This document shows, one piece after another, positions 21,450 through 28,212 of a DNA stretch of 28,212 nt. Made by a program: the position numbers and the translations under genes. This DNA comes from Thermococcales archaeon 44_46. GTDB taxonomy: Archaea > Methanobacteriota_B > Thermococci > Thermococcales > Thermococcaceae. Positions within the stretch are counted from its first letter, which is position 1; each line of letters begins with the position of its first letter. The DNA lies in the NCBI GenBank assembly GCA_001507935.1, contig LGET01000001.1, positions 1-28,212 on the forward strand. The letters are read 5' to 3'. The notes below the pieces were generated by a model. The model did no database searches, was not told the DNA's origin, and saw nothing but the letters and a program-made list of their open reading frames with translations.

Positions 21450-24400
21450 TTATAGGTGGTCAAGCACCTTCTCAATGTATTCCTGATTCTTCCCCAAACT
21501 TTCAAGGACAAGCCTTGCCTCCTCTTTGCTGAGTCCATAGAGCTTGAATACCAATGCATCCAAGTATATTTCCTTCTCCTTCATGAGTTTCATGAAAGAT
21601 GTTAGGTGCTTAACATTTGCATCTTCTTTTATTTTGAGGATTATCCGCTTAGTCTCCAAGGGATCGCCGTCGATTGTTGGAACTTCCGTCTTGCTCAGAA
21701 TGTCTCCGAGAGTCTTGACTTTTCTCTTCGACTCAAGTAGGGACAGTACTGAGAAGTAGACATGCTCAAGGAGCTCTTCTTCCCCTTCAAGTTCGAGTAC
21801 AGGCATTAGTATGTCCCCCTCCCTACCTAGGAGCCTTAAGGTTCCGTCTCTCATCTCAAGCTCAAAGCCGTCGTATTCGGTTTCCTCGTCTGAGAGTGTC
21901 CTAATGTTGGTGAAAAAGAGCCTTTCTTGGGGCAGCCTGCCAACTCCTCTCTCCCACGTTTCGATGAGCTTTTTAAGGGTGAGCTTCCTCTTCCCGAGCT
22001 TCCCGCTCCACTCCTCCCAGAGGGCTTTTACCTCGTAGTGCTTTTTCAGGAGGTCTATTATCTCATCGACGGTGATTTCTATCTCTTCCGCCAGTGCTTT
22101 CTCTTCATCGGTGGAGGGGAGCTTGATTGGAAGGTCTTTGATGAAACGCCTGGCATAAGAGTAGAACCCACCTTCAAATTCGGTGCTCAGTTGTTTTAAC
22201 CGCCAGTCAAGGAGAGAGCTGTTGAGAAGGGCTACGAGGAATTTTAGTGGAACCACGTCTTTGTACTCTTCTTTGATCAAAATGCCGTAGCCTCCTGCGT
22301 TTCCGCCACCGACAAAGTAGTAATCGCCTTTTAAGTCGACTGAAAACCGTGCTTGGTCAGATAGGACACCAGTTACAATTTTTGGAACACTCATAACCTC
22401 TAAGTTTTGTCTTCTTCCATACGCGTACCAGTCAGCCCGTCCTCTCCAAGCCCCTCTGTCCCGCCCTTCCAGGGTTTTCTTGACCTCTGGAATGTTAAGA
22501 TACTCCCAAATACGTGGATAGTCCCTTTGAAGCTCATCCGCGGGTATTAAGTCAGCTCTTCTTTGGCCGTTTTCTTCTGTTATCCTATAGGGGAATAGCA
22601 ATAGGTAGCGGTACTCTGGGATAAGCCACCTTTTGATTTCGTCTCCTTTGAGAAGTGGGTGAAGAAGTGCTTTTTCCAGCCGGTGTTCTTGGCCAGTAAC
22701 CTTTGACCGCACAATGTAGTACCCCTCAGATTCCCCGAGGTATTCCAGTATGTAAACTGAGTCCGCACTCGTTTGGACTCCAACAAATATATGCTTGGCA
22801 ACCTCTTCCAGCCTCACACTCCCCCCATAAACTTTTTCCACGATTTTCCGTTCTTTCTCCGTCAGAAAGACCCAGGGCTTTTCCGAAAGCTCTTCCTCGG
22901 GAACTTCGAGGACGCTCAGCCTTCCTTCGTTCCACTTTCTGGACTCCTCGACAGCTCTCAGCTGTTCAATGCTCTCCTTCAGCTCCTCCACCTTTGCATA
23001 GGTGAACTTGTCGTTTTTCGCTTTCCTCAGGACGAGTATCATCGTATAGGTCGTCGCACCCCTGAAGACCTGCTCGTCTCCAAAGTCAATGATGAGCCTA
23101 ACGGCTTTTGTCTCTGCCAGCATCTTCCTTAACTTTTCGCCGTATTCAGCCTTCATCCACTTCTTGGTGACTATAAAGCCGAGCTCGCCGTTCTCTTTAA
23201 GCAGGGAATACCCGCGCTCGATGAAGGGAATCGCTAGGTCGTAGTTCTTGTAGGATGTCTCGTAAAACTTGTTCAAAAACTCAACATACTCAGGGCTCTC
23301 CTTCTTGAGGTTCTGTATCCTCACGTATGGCGGGTTGCCCACTATGAAGTCGAAGCCTCCCCTAACCGAGCCGTCCCTGTTGAAGAACACCATGAAAAAC
23401 TCCAGCGGGTGGTGGACGAAGCGGCGGTTGAGTTTCTCCGCTTTCTCCCCAAGCTTCTCCCTCAGCAGTTTGAGGTATTCTTCATCGAGTTCTTCTCTGA
23501 GTGAATCCTTTATCTCCTTAATCTCATCCAAGACTTCAAGGTTTTCAGGATTTCTTATGAACTCCTCCCACAGCTCAAGGAGTTTTTTAACCTCCTCCCT
23601 ACCCTCAAGGACTTTCGGATCAGAGAACCCCATAAGAGAGTCTCCGCTTACAAGGTTAAGGCTCAGGTTCGGGAGTACGTGTTCGTTCTCCCCAAGGGAG
23701 TCCCAGCGGAAGGCCTTGGGGTTAAGCCTTATCAGCTCCCTCCATAGGTTCATCTTCGCAACTTCGATCGCGTTTTCATCAAGGTCAATGGCGAAAATAT
23801 GCCTCAGAACCATCTGCGACATGAGGATCCTTTCATCACTCGGGAAGAGTCTTTTCATTCTTGCAATACCCTCAAGAAGGTCTTTGCTCTGCACTATGGC
23901 AGATAGATTCTTAACTTTTTTCCCCAGGAGCTGCTCTTCTTTCTCCCTTATCTCTTTGACAATAGCTGAATAAATGTTCCACAGTGCTCTTAGGACTTTT
24001 ATCAGGAAAGAGCCTGAACCGGAGGCAAGATCAACTACTCGAATATCAAAAAGCTCTCTGCTCAACCTCTCCGCAGTTTCAAAGTCATTTTCCTGTATAG
24101 CTCTGATTATCTCATCTTTGAGCTCTTCCAGCCTCTTCCCAAGTGTTTCCTCGACTATGAACTGAGTCACGTATTTGGGTGTGTAGTAGATACCCTTTTC
24201 CTTCCTCTTCTCCGCGAGGTAGGTCTCGTAGGCTTTCCCGAGGATATCCTCGTCTATCTGGCTGTAATCATACTGGGTTATTCCCATCTGAAGTCCAGCC
24301 TCTTGCCATGGCATAAAACCAAGAACTCTGGCTAAAGCAGCATAGAAGCGTGCCCAATTCTCGGGTTCGTCCTTGATTTTTTCCAGCAGGTTATCATTGA

Positions 24401-25301
24401 ACAGCTCCGTGTCATATAGGGGATAGAAGAAGTCATTTATCTCCTCAAGGAACTTTTGAATGAAAGATTTGTAGTATTTTCCTGCTACTTTTGGCTTTTC
24501 TCTGTGTTTCTCAGCGAGCTGAATCCTGTCGGAAAAGCCCTCCCATTTCTTATAGAGCCAGTTGAATTCTATCACACCATAATCGTCAAGGGTCTGGATG
24601 AAGATAAACTTATTTATAAGATGGAGAATCAGATGCATTTTCTCCTTTTCATTGGCTTCAAACTCTACTTCATCAAGAATGTTTATCCACTCACGCAGAC
24701 TCTCAAAAAAGTGCTCGTCAAGCTCTCCCTTTTTTATGCCGTGCTCCTTTCTCTCAAGGAGTCCATAAAGATCCCCATAGTGCTCAAGATCCACTACAAG
24801 ATCAGAGAAAGTAACATGATAAAACGGTTTGAAGCCCCTAACAACAGTCTTAGAACTGAAGAAGTACCAGTCATAAAGGTTTGTTAAAACTACAAACCTA
24901 GCTTCTTCAGAGAACACGTATCTTTTTATCTGCTCCTCATGCTCTTCCCAGTTAAGCTCATTTCTTACGAGTTTGTCTCGTCTTAACTCAAAAAGACGCT
25001 TGAACTCTACTATAATCTTTCTTCCCAAAGCATCTTTGAGTACGAGATCAACGTAACCCGCACCGATATTTACCTCGGGGGAGCCCCTGACACCAAGAAA
25101 CTTCAGTATTGGTGATTCTTTGTAAAAGAAATTCTGCCTTAAACTCTCCTCCGGTTTTGACCTATCCACTATAGCCTCTATGTACTCCTTGACATCCCTG
25201 CTTTTTAAATTAGATTTCACATTTTCAACATCTGAAATTGGGATTTCCTTCTTTAGAACAAGCTCTTCAAGATCCGAGCAAAGAAGTTTTACATCTTCCA
25301 T
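21450..25301 (-). CDS. Single-chain type IIG restriction-modification enzyme
   Basis: 1283 residues. The N-terminal nuclease core of PD-(D/E)xK type is at GYVDLVLKDALGRKIIVEFKR (D85, E99-F-K101), preceded by helices. The central N6-adenine methyltransferase has the AdoMet motif DLASGSGSF (424-432) and catalytic NPPY (656-659) in FIVGNPPYVRI. The C-terminal ~450 residues include TaqI-like target recognition (VFVGVQTSADSVY, LHPLLKGDEIKRW, VGGGNAGGYGI, FLVALLNSSLLDWRL) and a final helical part. Fusing cutting, methylation and recognition in one chain is the type IIG design, so no separate methylase or S subunit is needed. GGGTGA precedes the ATG; TATA-like AAATTTATGA is at 25341-25351. No BREX or DISARM genes flank it, arguing against PglX. 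The central part is G/C-richer than the ends. Confidence 0.88.
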   Translation of the reverse strand: MEDVKLLCSDLEELVLKKEIPISDVENVKSNLKSRDVKEYIEAIVDRSKPEESLRQNFFYKESPILKFLGVRGSPEVNIGAGYVDLVLKDALGRKIIVEFKRLFELRRDKLVRNELNWEEHEEQIKRYVFSEEARFVVLTNLYDWYFFSSKTVVRGFKPFYHVTFSDLVVDLEHYGDLYGLLERKEHGIKKGELDEHFFESLREWINILDEVEFEANEKEKMHLILHLINKFIFIQTLDDYGVIEFNWLYKKWEGFSDRIQLAEKHREKPKVAGKYYKSFIQKFLEEINDFFYPLYDTELFNDNLLEKIKDEPENWARFYAALARVLGFMPWQEAGLQMGITQYDYSQIDEDILGKAYETYLAEKRKEKGIYYTPKYVTQFIVEETLGKRLEELKDEIIRAIQENDFETAERLSRELFDIRVVDLASGSGSFLIKVLRALWNIYSAIVKEIREKEEQLLGKKVKNLSAIVQSKDLLEGIARMKRLFPSDERILMSQMVLRHIFAIDLDENAIEVAKMNLWRELIRLNPKAFRWDSLGENEHVLPNLSLNLVSGDSLMGFSDPKVLEGREEVKKLLELWEEFIRNPENLEVLDEIKEIKDSLREELDEEYLKLLREKLGEKAEKLNRRFVHHPLEFFMVFFNRDGSVRGGFDFIVGNPPYVRIQNLKKESPEYVEFLNKFYETSYKNYDLAIPFIERGYSLLKENGELGFIVTKKWMKAEYGEKLRKMLAETKAVRLIIDFGDEQVFRGATTYTMILVLRKAKNDKFTYAKVEELKESIEQLRAVEESRKWNEGRLSVLEVPEEELSEKPWVFLTEKERKIVEKVYGGSVRLEEVAKHIFVGVQTSADSVYILEYLGESEGYYIVRSKVTGQEHRLEKALLHPLLKGDEIKRWLIPEYRYLLLFPYRITEENGQRRADLIPADELQRDYPRIWEYLNIPEVKKTLEGRDRGAWRGRADWYAYGRRQNLEVMSVPKIVTGVLSDQARFSVDLKGDYYFVGGGNAGGYGILIKEEYKDVVPLKFLVALLNSSLLDWRLKQLSTEFEGGFYSYARRFIKDLPIKLPSTDEEKALAEEIEITVDEIIDLLKKHYEVKALWEEWSGKLGKRKLTLKKLIETWERGVGRLPQERLFFTNIRTLSDEETEYDGFELEMRDGTLRLLGREGDILMPVLELEGEEELLEHVYFSVLSLLESKRKVKTLGDILSKTEVPTIDGDPLETKRIILKIKEDANVKHLTSFMKLMKEKEIYLDALVFKLYGLSKEEARLVLESLGKNQEYIEKVLDHL

Positions 25302-25337
25302 GATGTCTCACCCTCTTTAACTATCTTAGGTTCAAAG

Positions 25338-25352
25338 TATTCATAAATTTAC
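25338..25352 (-). promoter_or_regulatory. Promoter of the R-M gene
   Basis: Minus-strand GGTAAATTTATGAA is a TATA-like element; transcription should start near 25317, close to the GGGTGA ribosome site before ATG 25301. Confidence 0.4.
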
Positions 25353-25412
25353 CGTGCAGTATGTTATTAAAGAAAAGCTCAAAGAAAACATTGAAAAATA
25401 TGTGAAAGTGTG

Positions 25413-26738
25413 CTAAGAGTTCCTTTCCATCAACTTAAGCGCTACCTCTTTGTATACCTCCGGGAGGAGTCTAAGAGAATCAAGCTCAACGTACTCATTC
25501 GGCCCATGAATGTTGCCCCCTTTCGGCCCAAAGTCTATCGCCTTCACCCCATAAGGCGTGAAGAACCTTGAATCCGCCGCCCCTGGCCCTTCTACGGGTT
25601 CGGCTTTCTCACCAAAGTTTTCAAGCGTTTCAAGCATTGCCCTCACTATCTCGTCCTCCGGGTGGGTAAAGAGATACCCGGCTTTCTCGTTATTGCTTAC
25701 AGTAACTTCCGCTTCCGGTATATTGAAAGCCAAAACCTCCTTTATTGTGGTCTCGATGTCTTCATGAGAATGGCTCATTGCCCTTATATCGAGCCTCAAA
25801 ACATGCTTACCGCCATTAAACGAATAGAGGTTGGGCGTTATCGATACTCCATAGTCGCTGTACTTTTCCGGCTTTATAGGCGCTCTCACCAGAGGCACTA
25901 TCGCCTTTAAAAGCTTCGTTAAGCCAATATCTGCTTCAACTTCATCTCCTTCTCCCGGCTCAAGGTACTTGAGCGTTACCTCACTCGGCACAACGTTTCC
26001 TTTGAGGAACTTTCCTTCAAGAGAGACTGCCAAAACGTTTGAATTCCTCAAAAAGTGCGAAAGTGCTATCATCGGGTGAGTATCAACTCCAGGAAGGAAA
26101 TAAGCAGCGTGCCTTGTCTCAATAACCGGGGTGCTTATCTTAAAGGTTCTCTCTTTTAGAAATCCCCTTACCCTGACTTTTTCAGAGGGTACGCTTATGG
26201 TGACGCCAAACCCCTTTCTCCTGCGTATTATGGGCTTCATGCCAATGCCGTCTGCATTGATCATATATTCCGGAAGTTTATTTTCGCTCTTCAGCTTTTC
26301 AGCAATGTGCATTGCAATTTTTCCACCAATTTCTTCATCACCGGTAAATGCGAACAAAATCTTCCCCTCAAGCTCTATTTTTGAGAGCTCTTTCAATGCT
26401 AACATTACTGAAGCTACGTTTCCCTTGTCATCGGCGCTTCCCCTTCCGTATACCCTGTCGCCTTTAATGGTCAGCTCAAACGGTTCGGTTTCCCACTCTT
26501 CTCTGTTTACGGGAACTACATCAAAGTGGGCCATGAAGAGGAGCTTTGGCTTTCCACTTCCGATTTCACCACAAACTGCATAATAGCCGCCCTTTTCTAT
26601 CAGCTCAGCTTCAATGCCCCAGGAGGACAGTGTATCCACTATAAACTTCGGGCAGTCCTTTGGGGGTTTTATACCTTTTGCCGGGTCGTTCGTTGTGTCA
26701 AATCGTACCAGTTCAGAAAGGAGTTCAACAACATCCAT
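25413..26738 (-). CDS. M20-family metallopeptidase / deacylase (ArgE/DapE-type)
   Basis: 441 residues from ATG 26738. Di-zinc ligands: H71 and D73 in FMAHFDVVP, D103 in GRGSADDKGN, the catalytic and ligand pair E135-E136 in FTGDEEIGG, D163 in INADG, and the last His in GGNIHGPNEYV. The dimerisation domain lies between (about 175-330), with HVLRLDIRAMSH. The sequence resembles archaeal succinyl-diaminopimelate desuccinylase/acetylornithine deacetylase-like aminoacylases or dipeptidases; exact substrate is unclear. GGTG lies about 7 bases upstream; an in-frame ATG at 26762 is unsupported. TATA-like CTTAAATATC at 26769-26778. Confidence 0.88.
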   Translation of the reverse strand: MDVVELLSELVRFDTTNDPAKGIKPPKDCPKFIVDTLSSWGIEAELIEKGGYYAVCGEIGSGKPKLLFMAHFDVVPVNREEWETEPFELTIKGDRVYGRGSADDKGNVASVMLALKELSKIELEGKILFAFTGDEEIGGKIAMHIAEKLKSENKLPEYMINADGIGMKPIIRRRKGFGVTISVPSEKVRVRGFLKERTFKISTPVIETRHAAYFLPGVDTHPMIALSHFLRNSNVLAVSLEGKFLKGNVVPSEVTLKYLEPGEGDEVEADIGLTKLLKAIVPLVRAPIKPEKYSDYGVSITPNLYSFNGGKHVLRLDIRAMSHSHEDIETTIKEVLAFNIPEAEVTVSNNEKAGYLFTHPEDEIVRAMLETLENFGEKAEPVEGPGAADSRFFTPYGVKAIDFGPKGGNIHGPNEYVELDSLRLLPEVYKEVALKLMERNS

Positions 26739-26874
26739 AGACAACACCATTAAGATATTCATCGAAATGATATTTAAGAGTTTTCACCCTCGTTCACTGG
26801 TGTTAAAGAGAAAAGCTTACGATTCTCTAAGTCATCTCTCCAAAAGGGCGAAGCTCTCACGAGATAAACGCAAA

Positions 26875-26918
26875 TTTTATATACTTCGTATTGCACAACG
26901 TATTTCAAGTGGTATTGT
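26875..26918 (+). promoter_or_regulatory. VapBC promoter with three 12-base-spaced repeats
   Basis: TTTTATATAC (26876-26885) is the TATA. CGTATTGCA (26887), CGTATTTCA (26899) and GGTATTGTA (26911) begin exactly 12 bases apart and run into the start codon. VapB-type antitoxins usually repress their own promoter, so these are candidate operator half-sites. Confidence 0.4.
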
Positions 26919-27140
26919 ATGGCTGTCATTACAGTTAGGGTTCCAGATGAGATAAAAGCAAAGATGAAGGGAATAAATATAAACTGGAGTGAAGAAATAA
27001 GGCAGTTCATAATCCAGCGCATAGAAGAGGAAGAAAGAAAGAAAAACCTCCAAAAAGCCCTTGAAATCCTTAAGGGGAGAAAGAACGTTGAGAAAGGTTT
27101 TTCAGCGAAGTCCGTGAGGGAGGATCGTGATAGTAATTGA
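26919..27140 (+). CDS. vapB: VapB-like antitoxin (ribbon-helix-helix)
   Basis: 73 residues. ITVRVPDEIKAKMKGI then NWSEEIRQFIIQRIEEEERKK is the strand-helix-helix of RHH DNA-binding antitoxins; the charged C-terminal tail would wrap the toxin. GTGGT lies 6 bases before the ATG. It overlaps the toxin gene by 14 bases, the normal order for VapBC. Confidence 0.82.
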   Translation: MAVITVRVPDEIKAKMKGININWSEEIRQFIIQRIEEEERKKNLQKALEILKGRKNVEKGFSAKSVREDRDSN

Positions 27141-27519
27141 TGCCTCTGCTCTCGCTAAAGTGATCCTTCAAGAAGAGAACTGGGAGGGTGTTCCACTAAC
27201 GGAAAAAACTGCAACGCTGGATTACGCTCTCGTTGAGGCACTAAACGCTATTTGGAAAGCTGTTATCCAAAAACGGCTAGATGAAGAAGACGCAAAAGAC
27301 AGAACTGAAGCACTAAAGTATCTCGCCAAAAGCCTGTTGCTCTTCGAAGCCAAGAATTACTTTGAGCGTGCTTTGGAGATAGCGCTGAAGGAAAAAATTA
27401 CCGTTTACGATGCTCTCTACATAGCCCTCGCGGAAGAACTAAAAGCTGATTTTTATACCTCTGACGTTAAGCAGTTTGAGGCAGCGAAAAAATACGTGAG
27501 AGTAAAGCTCATCCAATAA
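27127..27519 (+). CDS. vapC: VapC-like PIN-domain toxin
   Basis: 130 residues from a GTG at 27127, with GGAGG 4 bases upstream inside the antitoxin gene. All four acidic PIN residues are present: D5 (VIDASALAKV), E37 (ALVEALNA), D95 (VYDALYIALA) and D113 (TSDVKQF), so the Mg2+-dependent RNase site looks intact. VapC toxins cut tRNA or rRNA; the target here is unknown. Confidence 0.87.
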   Translation: MIVIDASALAKVILQEENWEGVPLTEKTATLDYALVEALNAIWKAVIQKRLDEEDAKDRTEALKYLAKSLLLFEAKNYFERALEIALKEKITVYDALYIALAEELKADFYTSDVKQFEAAKKYVRVKLIQ

Positions 27520-27561
27520 ATTTATTTTGCAAGAACCTCAAATCCATGAGGAGGTGAAAAA

Positions 27562-27816
27562 ATGAAGCCAAAACCAATGCTCTTTGAGGACATACCAAAC
27601 GAGGTCATAGCGGCTGAAGAAGGAGATGAGGGAGTGGAAGAGGAAACAACTGTGGAGCAGTTTTTTGCCGAGAGCAAGGGCAACACACTGTATTTCTCCT
27701 ACGCAACCACAAACGCAAAGATAACCATAGGCATAACCCACGATAAGGCAAGCCTTGAAGAAATGGTAAAAGCAGCAAAAGAACTCCTGGCAGAGTTCAA
27801 AAAGAAAAAAGAGTAA
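27562..27816 (+). CDS. Small acidic protein of unknown function
   Basis: 84 residues. A Glu-rich N-terminal half (EEGDEGVEEETTVEQFF) is followed by two strands (NTLYFSYATTNAKITIGIT) and a Lys-rich helix to the end. GGAGGTG lies 6 bases before the ATG; a TATA-like AATAAATTTATT straddles the VapC stop (27515-27526), so it has its own promoter. Its TAA ends at the base before the stop codon of the convergent CysRS gene. No family recognised; the strong ribosome site and normal codon use support a real gene. Confidence 0.72.
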   Translation: MKPKPMLFEDIPNEVIAAEEGDEGVEEETTVEQFFAESKGNTLYFSYATTNAKITIGITHDKASLEEMVKAAKELLAEFKKKKE

Positions 27817-28212
27817 TCAAACGTTTATTCTTTTCCATATTGTCCCCTGAGGAGTATCTTCAAGCTGGATACCAAGCTCTCTGAGCTCGCTCCTTATTTT
27901 GTCTGCCAGCTCAAAGTTTTTCTGTTTTCTAAGTGCACTTCTCACTTCAACTAAGAGCTCTATTAGCTCTTCCTCTTTTGTTTCTTTAGCCTCTTTGAAG
28001 TAGTCCTCGAATATGCCGAAGACTTCACTTATCATCTTGAAGAACTCAAGGGCTTTTCTGAGAACGCTTTCCTTTGGCCTCTCAACCCTCTCCAGATACC
28101 TGTTTACGGCATTTGCCACCTCGAATATTGGCTTCATAGCCTCAGCCGTGTTGAAGTCATCGTCCATCGCTTCATAAAACTTCTTCCTCGCATCCCTTAC
28201 CACTTCATAAAG
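27817..28212 (-). CDS. cysS: Cysteinyl-tRNA synthetase, C-terminal part only
   Basis: 131 residues are visible, open to the right edge. FYEAMDDDFNTAEAMKPIFEVANAVNRYL is the conserved start of the CysRS anticodon-binding DALR-like helical bundle, and RKQKNFELADKIRSELRELGIQLEDTPQGTIWKR is the typical C-terminal signature of the enzyme. The catalytic Rossmann domain with HIGH and KMSKS must lie beyond 28212. It charges tRNA-Cys with cysteine. The stop (27817-27819) directly abuts the stop of the convergent small gene. Confidence 0.93.
   Translation of the reverse strand, partial: LYEVVRDARKKFYEAMDDDFNTAEAMKPIFEVANAVNRYLERVERPKESVLRKALEFFKMISEVFGIFEDYFKEAKETKEEELIELLVEVRSALRKQKNFELADKIRSELRELGIQLEDTPQGTIWKRINV

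Noticed and set aside
23269..23973. A 234-codon plus-strand frame inside the R-M gene.
   Set aside because: Ser/Leu/Arg-rich shadow of the methylase coding region.
21450..25301. The large methylase as a BREX PglX protein.
   Set aside because: No BREX genes adjoin, and an N-terminal PD-(D/E)xK nuclease core points to type IIG.

Overview
The window looks like a piece of a Thermococcales chromosome, most likely a moderately AT-rich Thermococcus. The supporting signs are GGTGAT/GGAGG-type ribosome binding sites, TATA boxes about 25 bases ahead of short leaders, poly-T stops, dense gene packing with ATGA-type overlaps, and Lys/Glu-rich protein composition. I see no rRNA, tRNA, CRISPR array, IS element or origin.

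Layout. 1-311 (-): 5' part of an ECF-type S-component-like membrane protein, divergent from a SufS-like cysteine desulfurase (442-1638). 1639-1964: a possible 37-residue TTG-started ORF and a promoter with a tandem GAAACGTTC repeat. 1965-3769: two envelope proteins, a secreted coiled-coil protein and a beta-rich protein with a C-terminal membrane anchor. 3833-5496: a tight trio behind a perfect inverted repeat (a small TBP-fold-like protein, a KH-plus-degenerate-PP-loop protein, and a P-loop nucleotide kinase). 5571-6999: a GC-rich DUF234-type ATPase behind a 31-base near-perfect palindrome, probably transferred; a 25-codon ORF remnant lies just before it. 7082-8112: an unknown protein whose natural start needs a -1 shift at an A AAA AAG heptamer followed directly by TAA. 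8172-9199: a TudS/DUF523-like protein translationally coupled to a flavodoxin.

9213-10737 (-): a stand-alone flavodiiron-type metallo-beta-lactamase domain (ODP-like oxygen binder) followed 10 bases later by a soluble chemoreceptor signalling protein, apparently a two-gene oxygen-sensing chemotaxis module. 10819-12699 (-): a GlmM/phosphomannomutase-type enzyme and a KaiC-like remnant protein. 12823-17577 (+): a complete BMP-family nucleoside ABC importer (lipoprotein, double ATPase, two permeases). 17584-18543 (-): an orphan membrane-anchored ZnuA-like protein, divergent from an HExxH envelope peptidase (18633-20399). 20390-21343 (-): a small acidic protein and a purine-type phosphoribosyltransferase. 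21450-25301 (-): a single-chain type IIG restriction-modification enzyme. 25413-26738 (-): an M20 peptidase/deacylase. 26919-27519 (+): a VapBC toxin-antitoxin pair. 27562-27816 (+): a small acidic protein whose stop abuts the stop of cysteinyl-tRNA synthetase (27817-28212, -, N-terminus outside the window).

Functionally the window mixes housekeeping (Fe-S/sulfur supply, sugar phosphate metabolism, purine uptake and salvage, CysRS), envelope proteins, defence or selfish genes (type IIG R-M, VapBC, DUF234 ATPase), and sensing (ODP-MCP). The points most deserving a second look are the ODP-MCP pair, the A AAA AAG-TAA frameshift site, the dead PP-loop/TBP-like pair under a palindromic operator, and the palindrome-borne ATPase.
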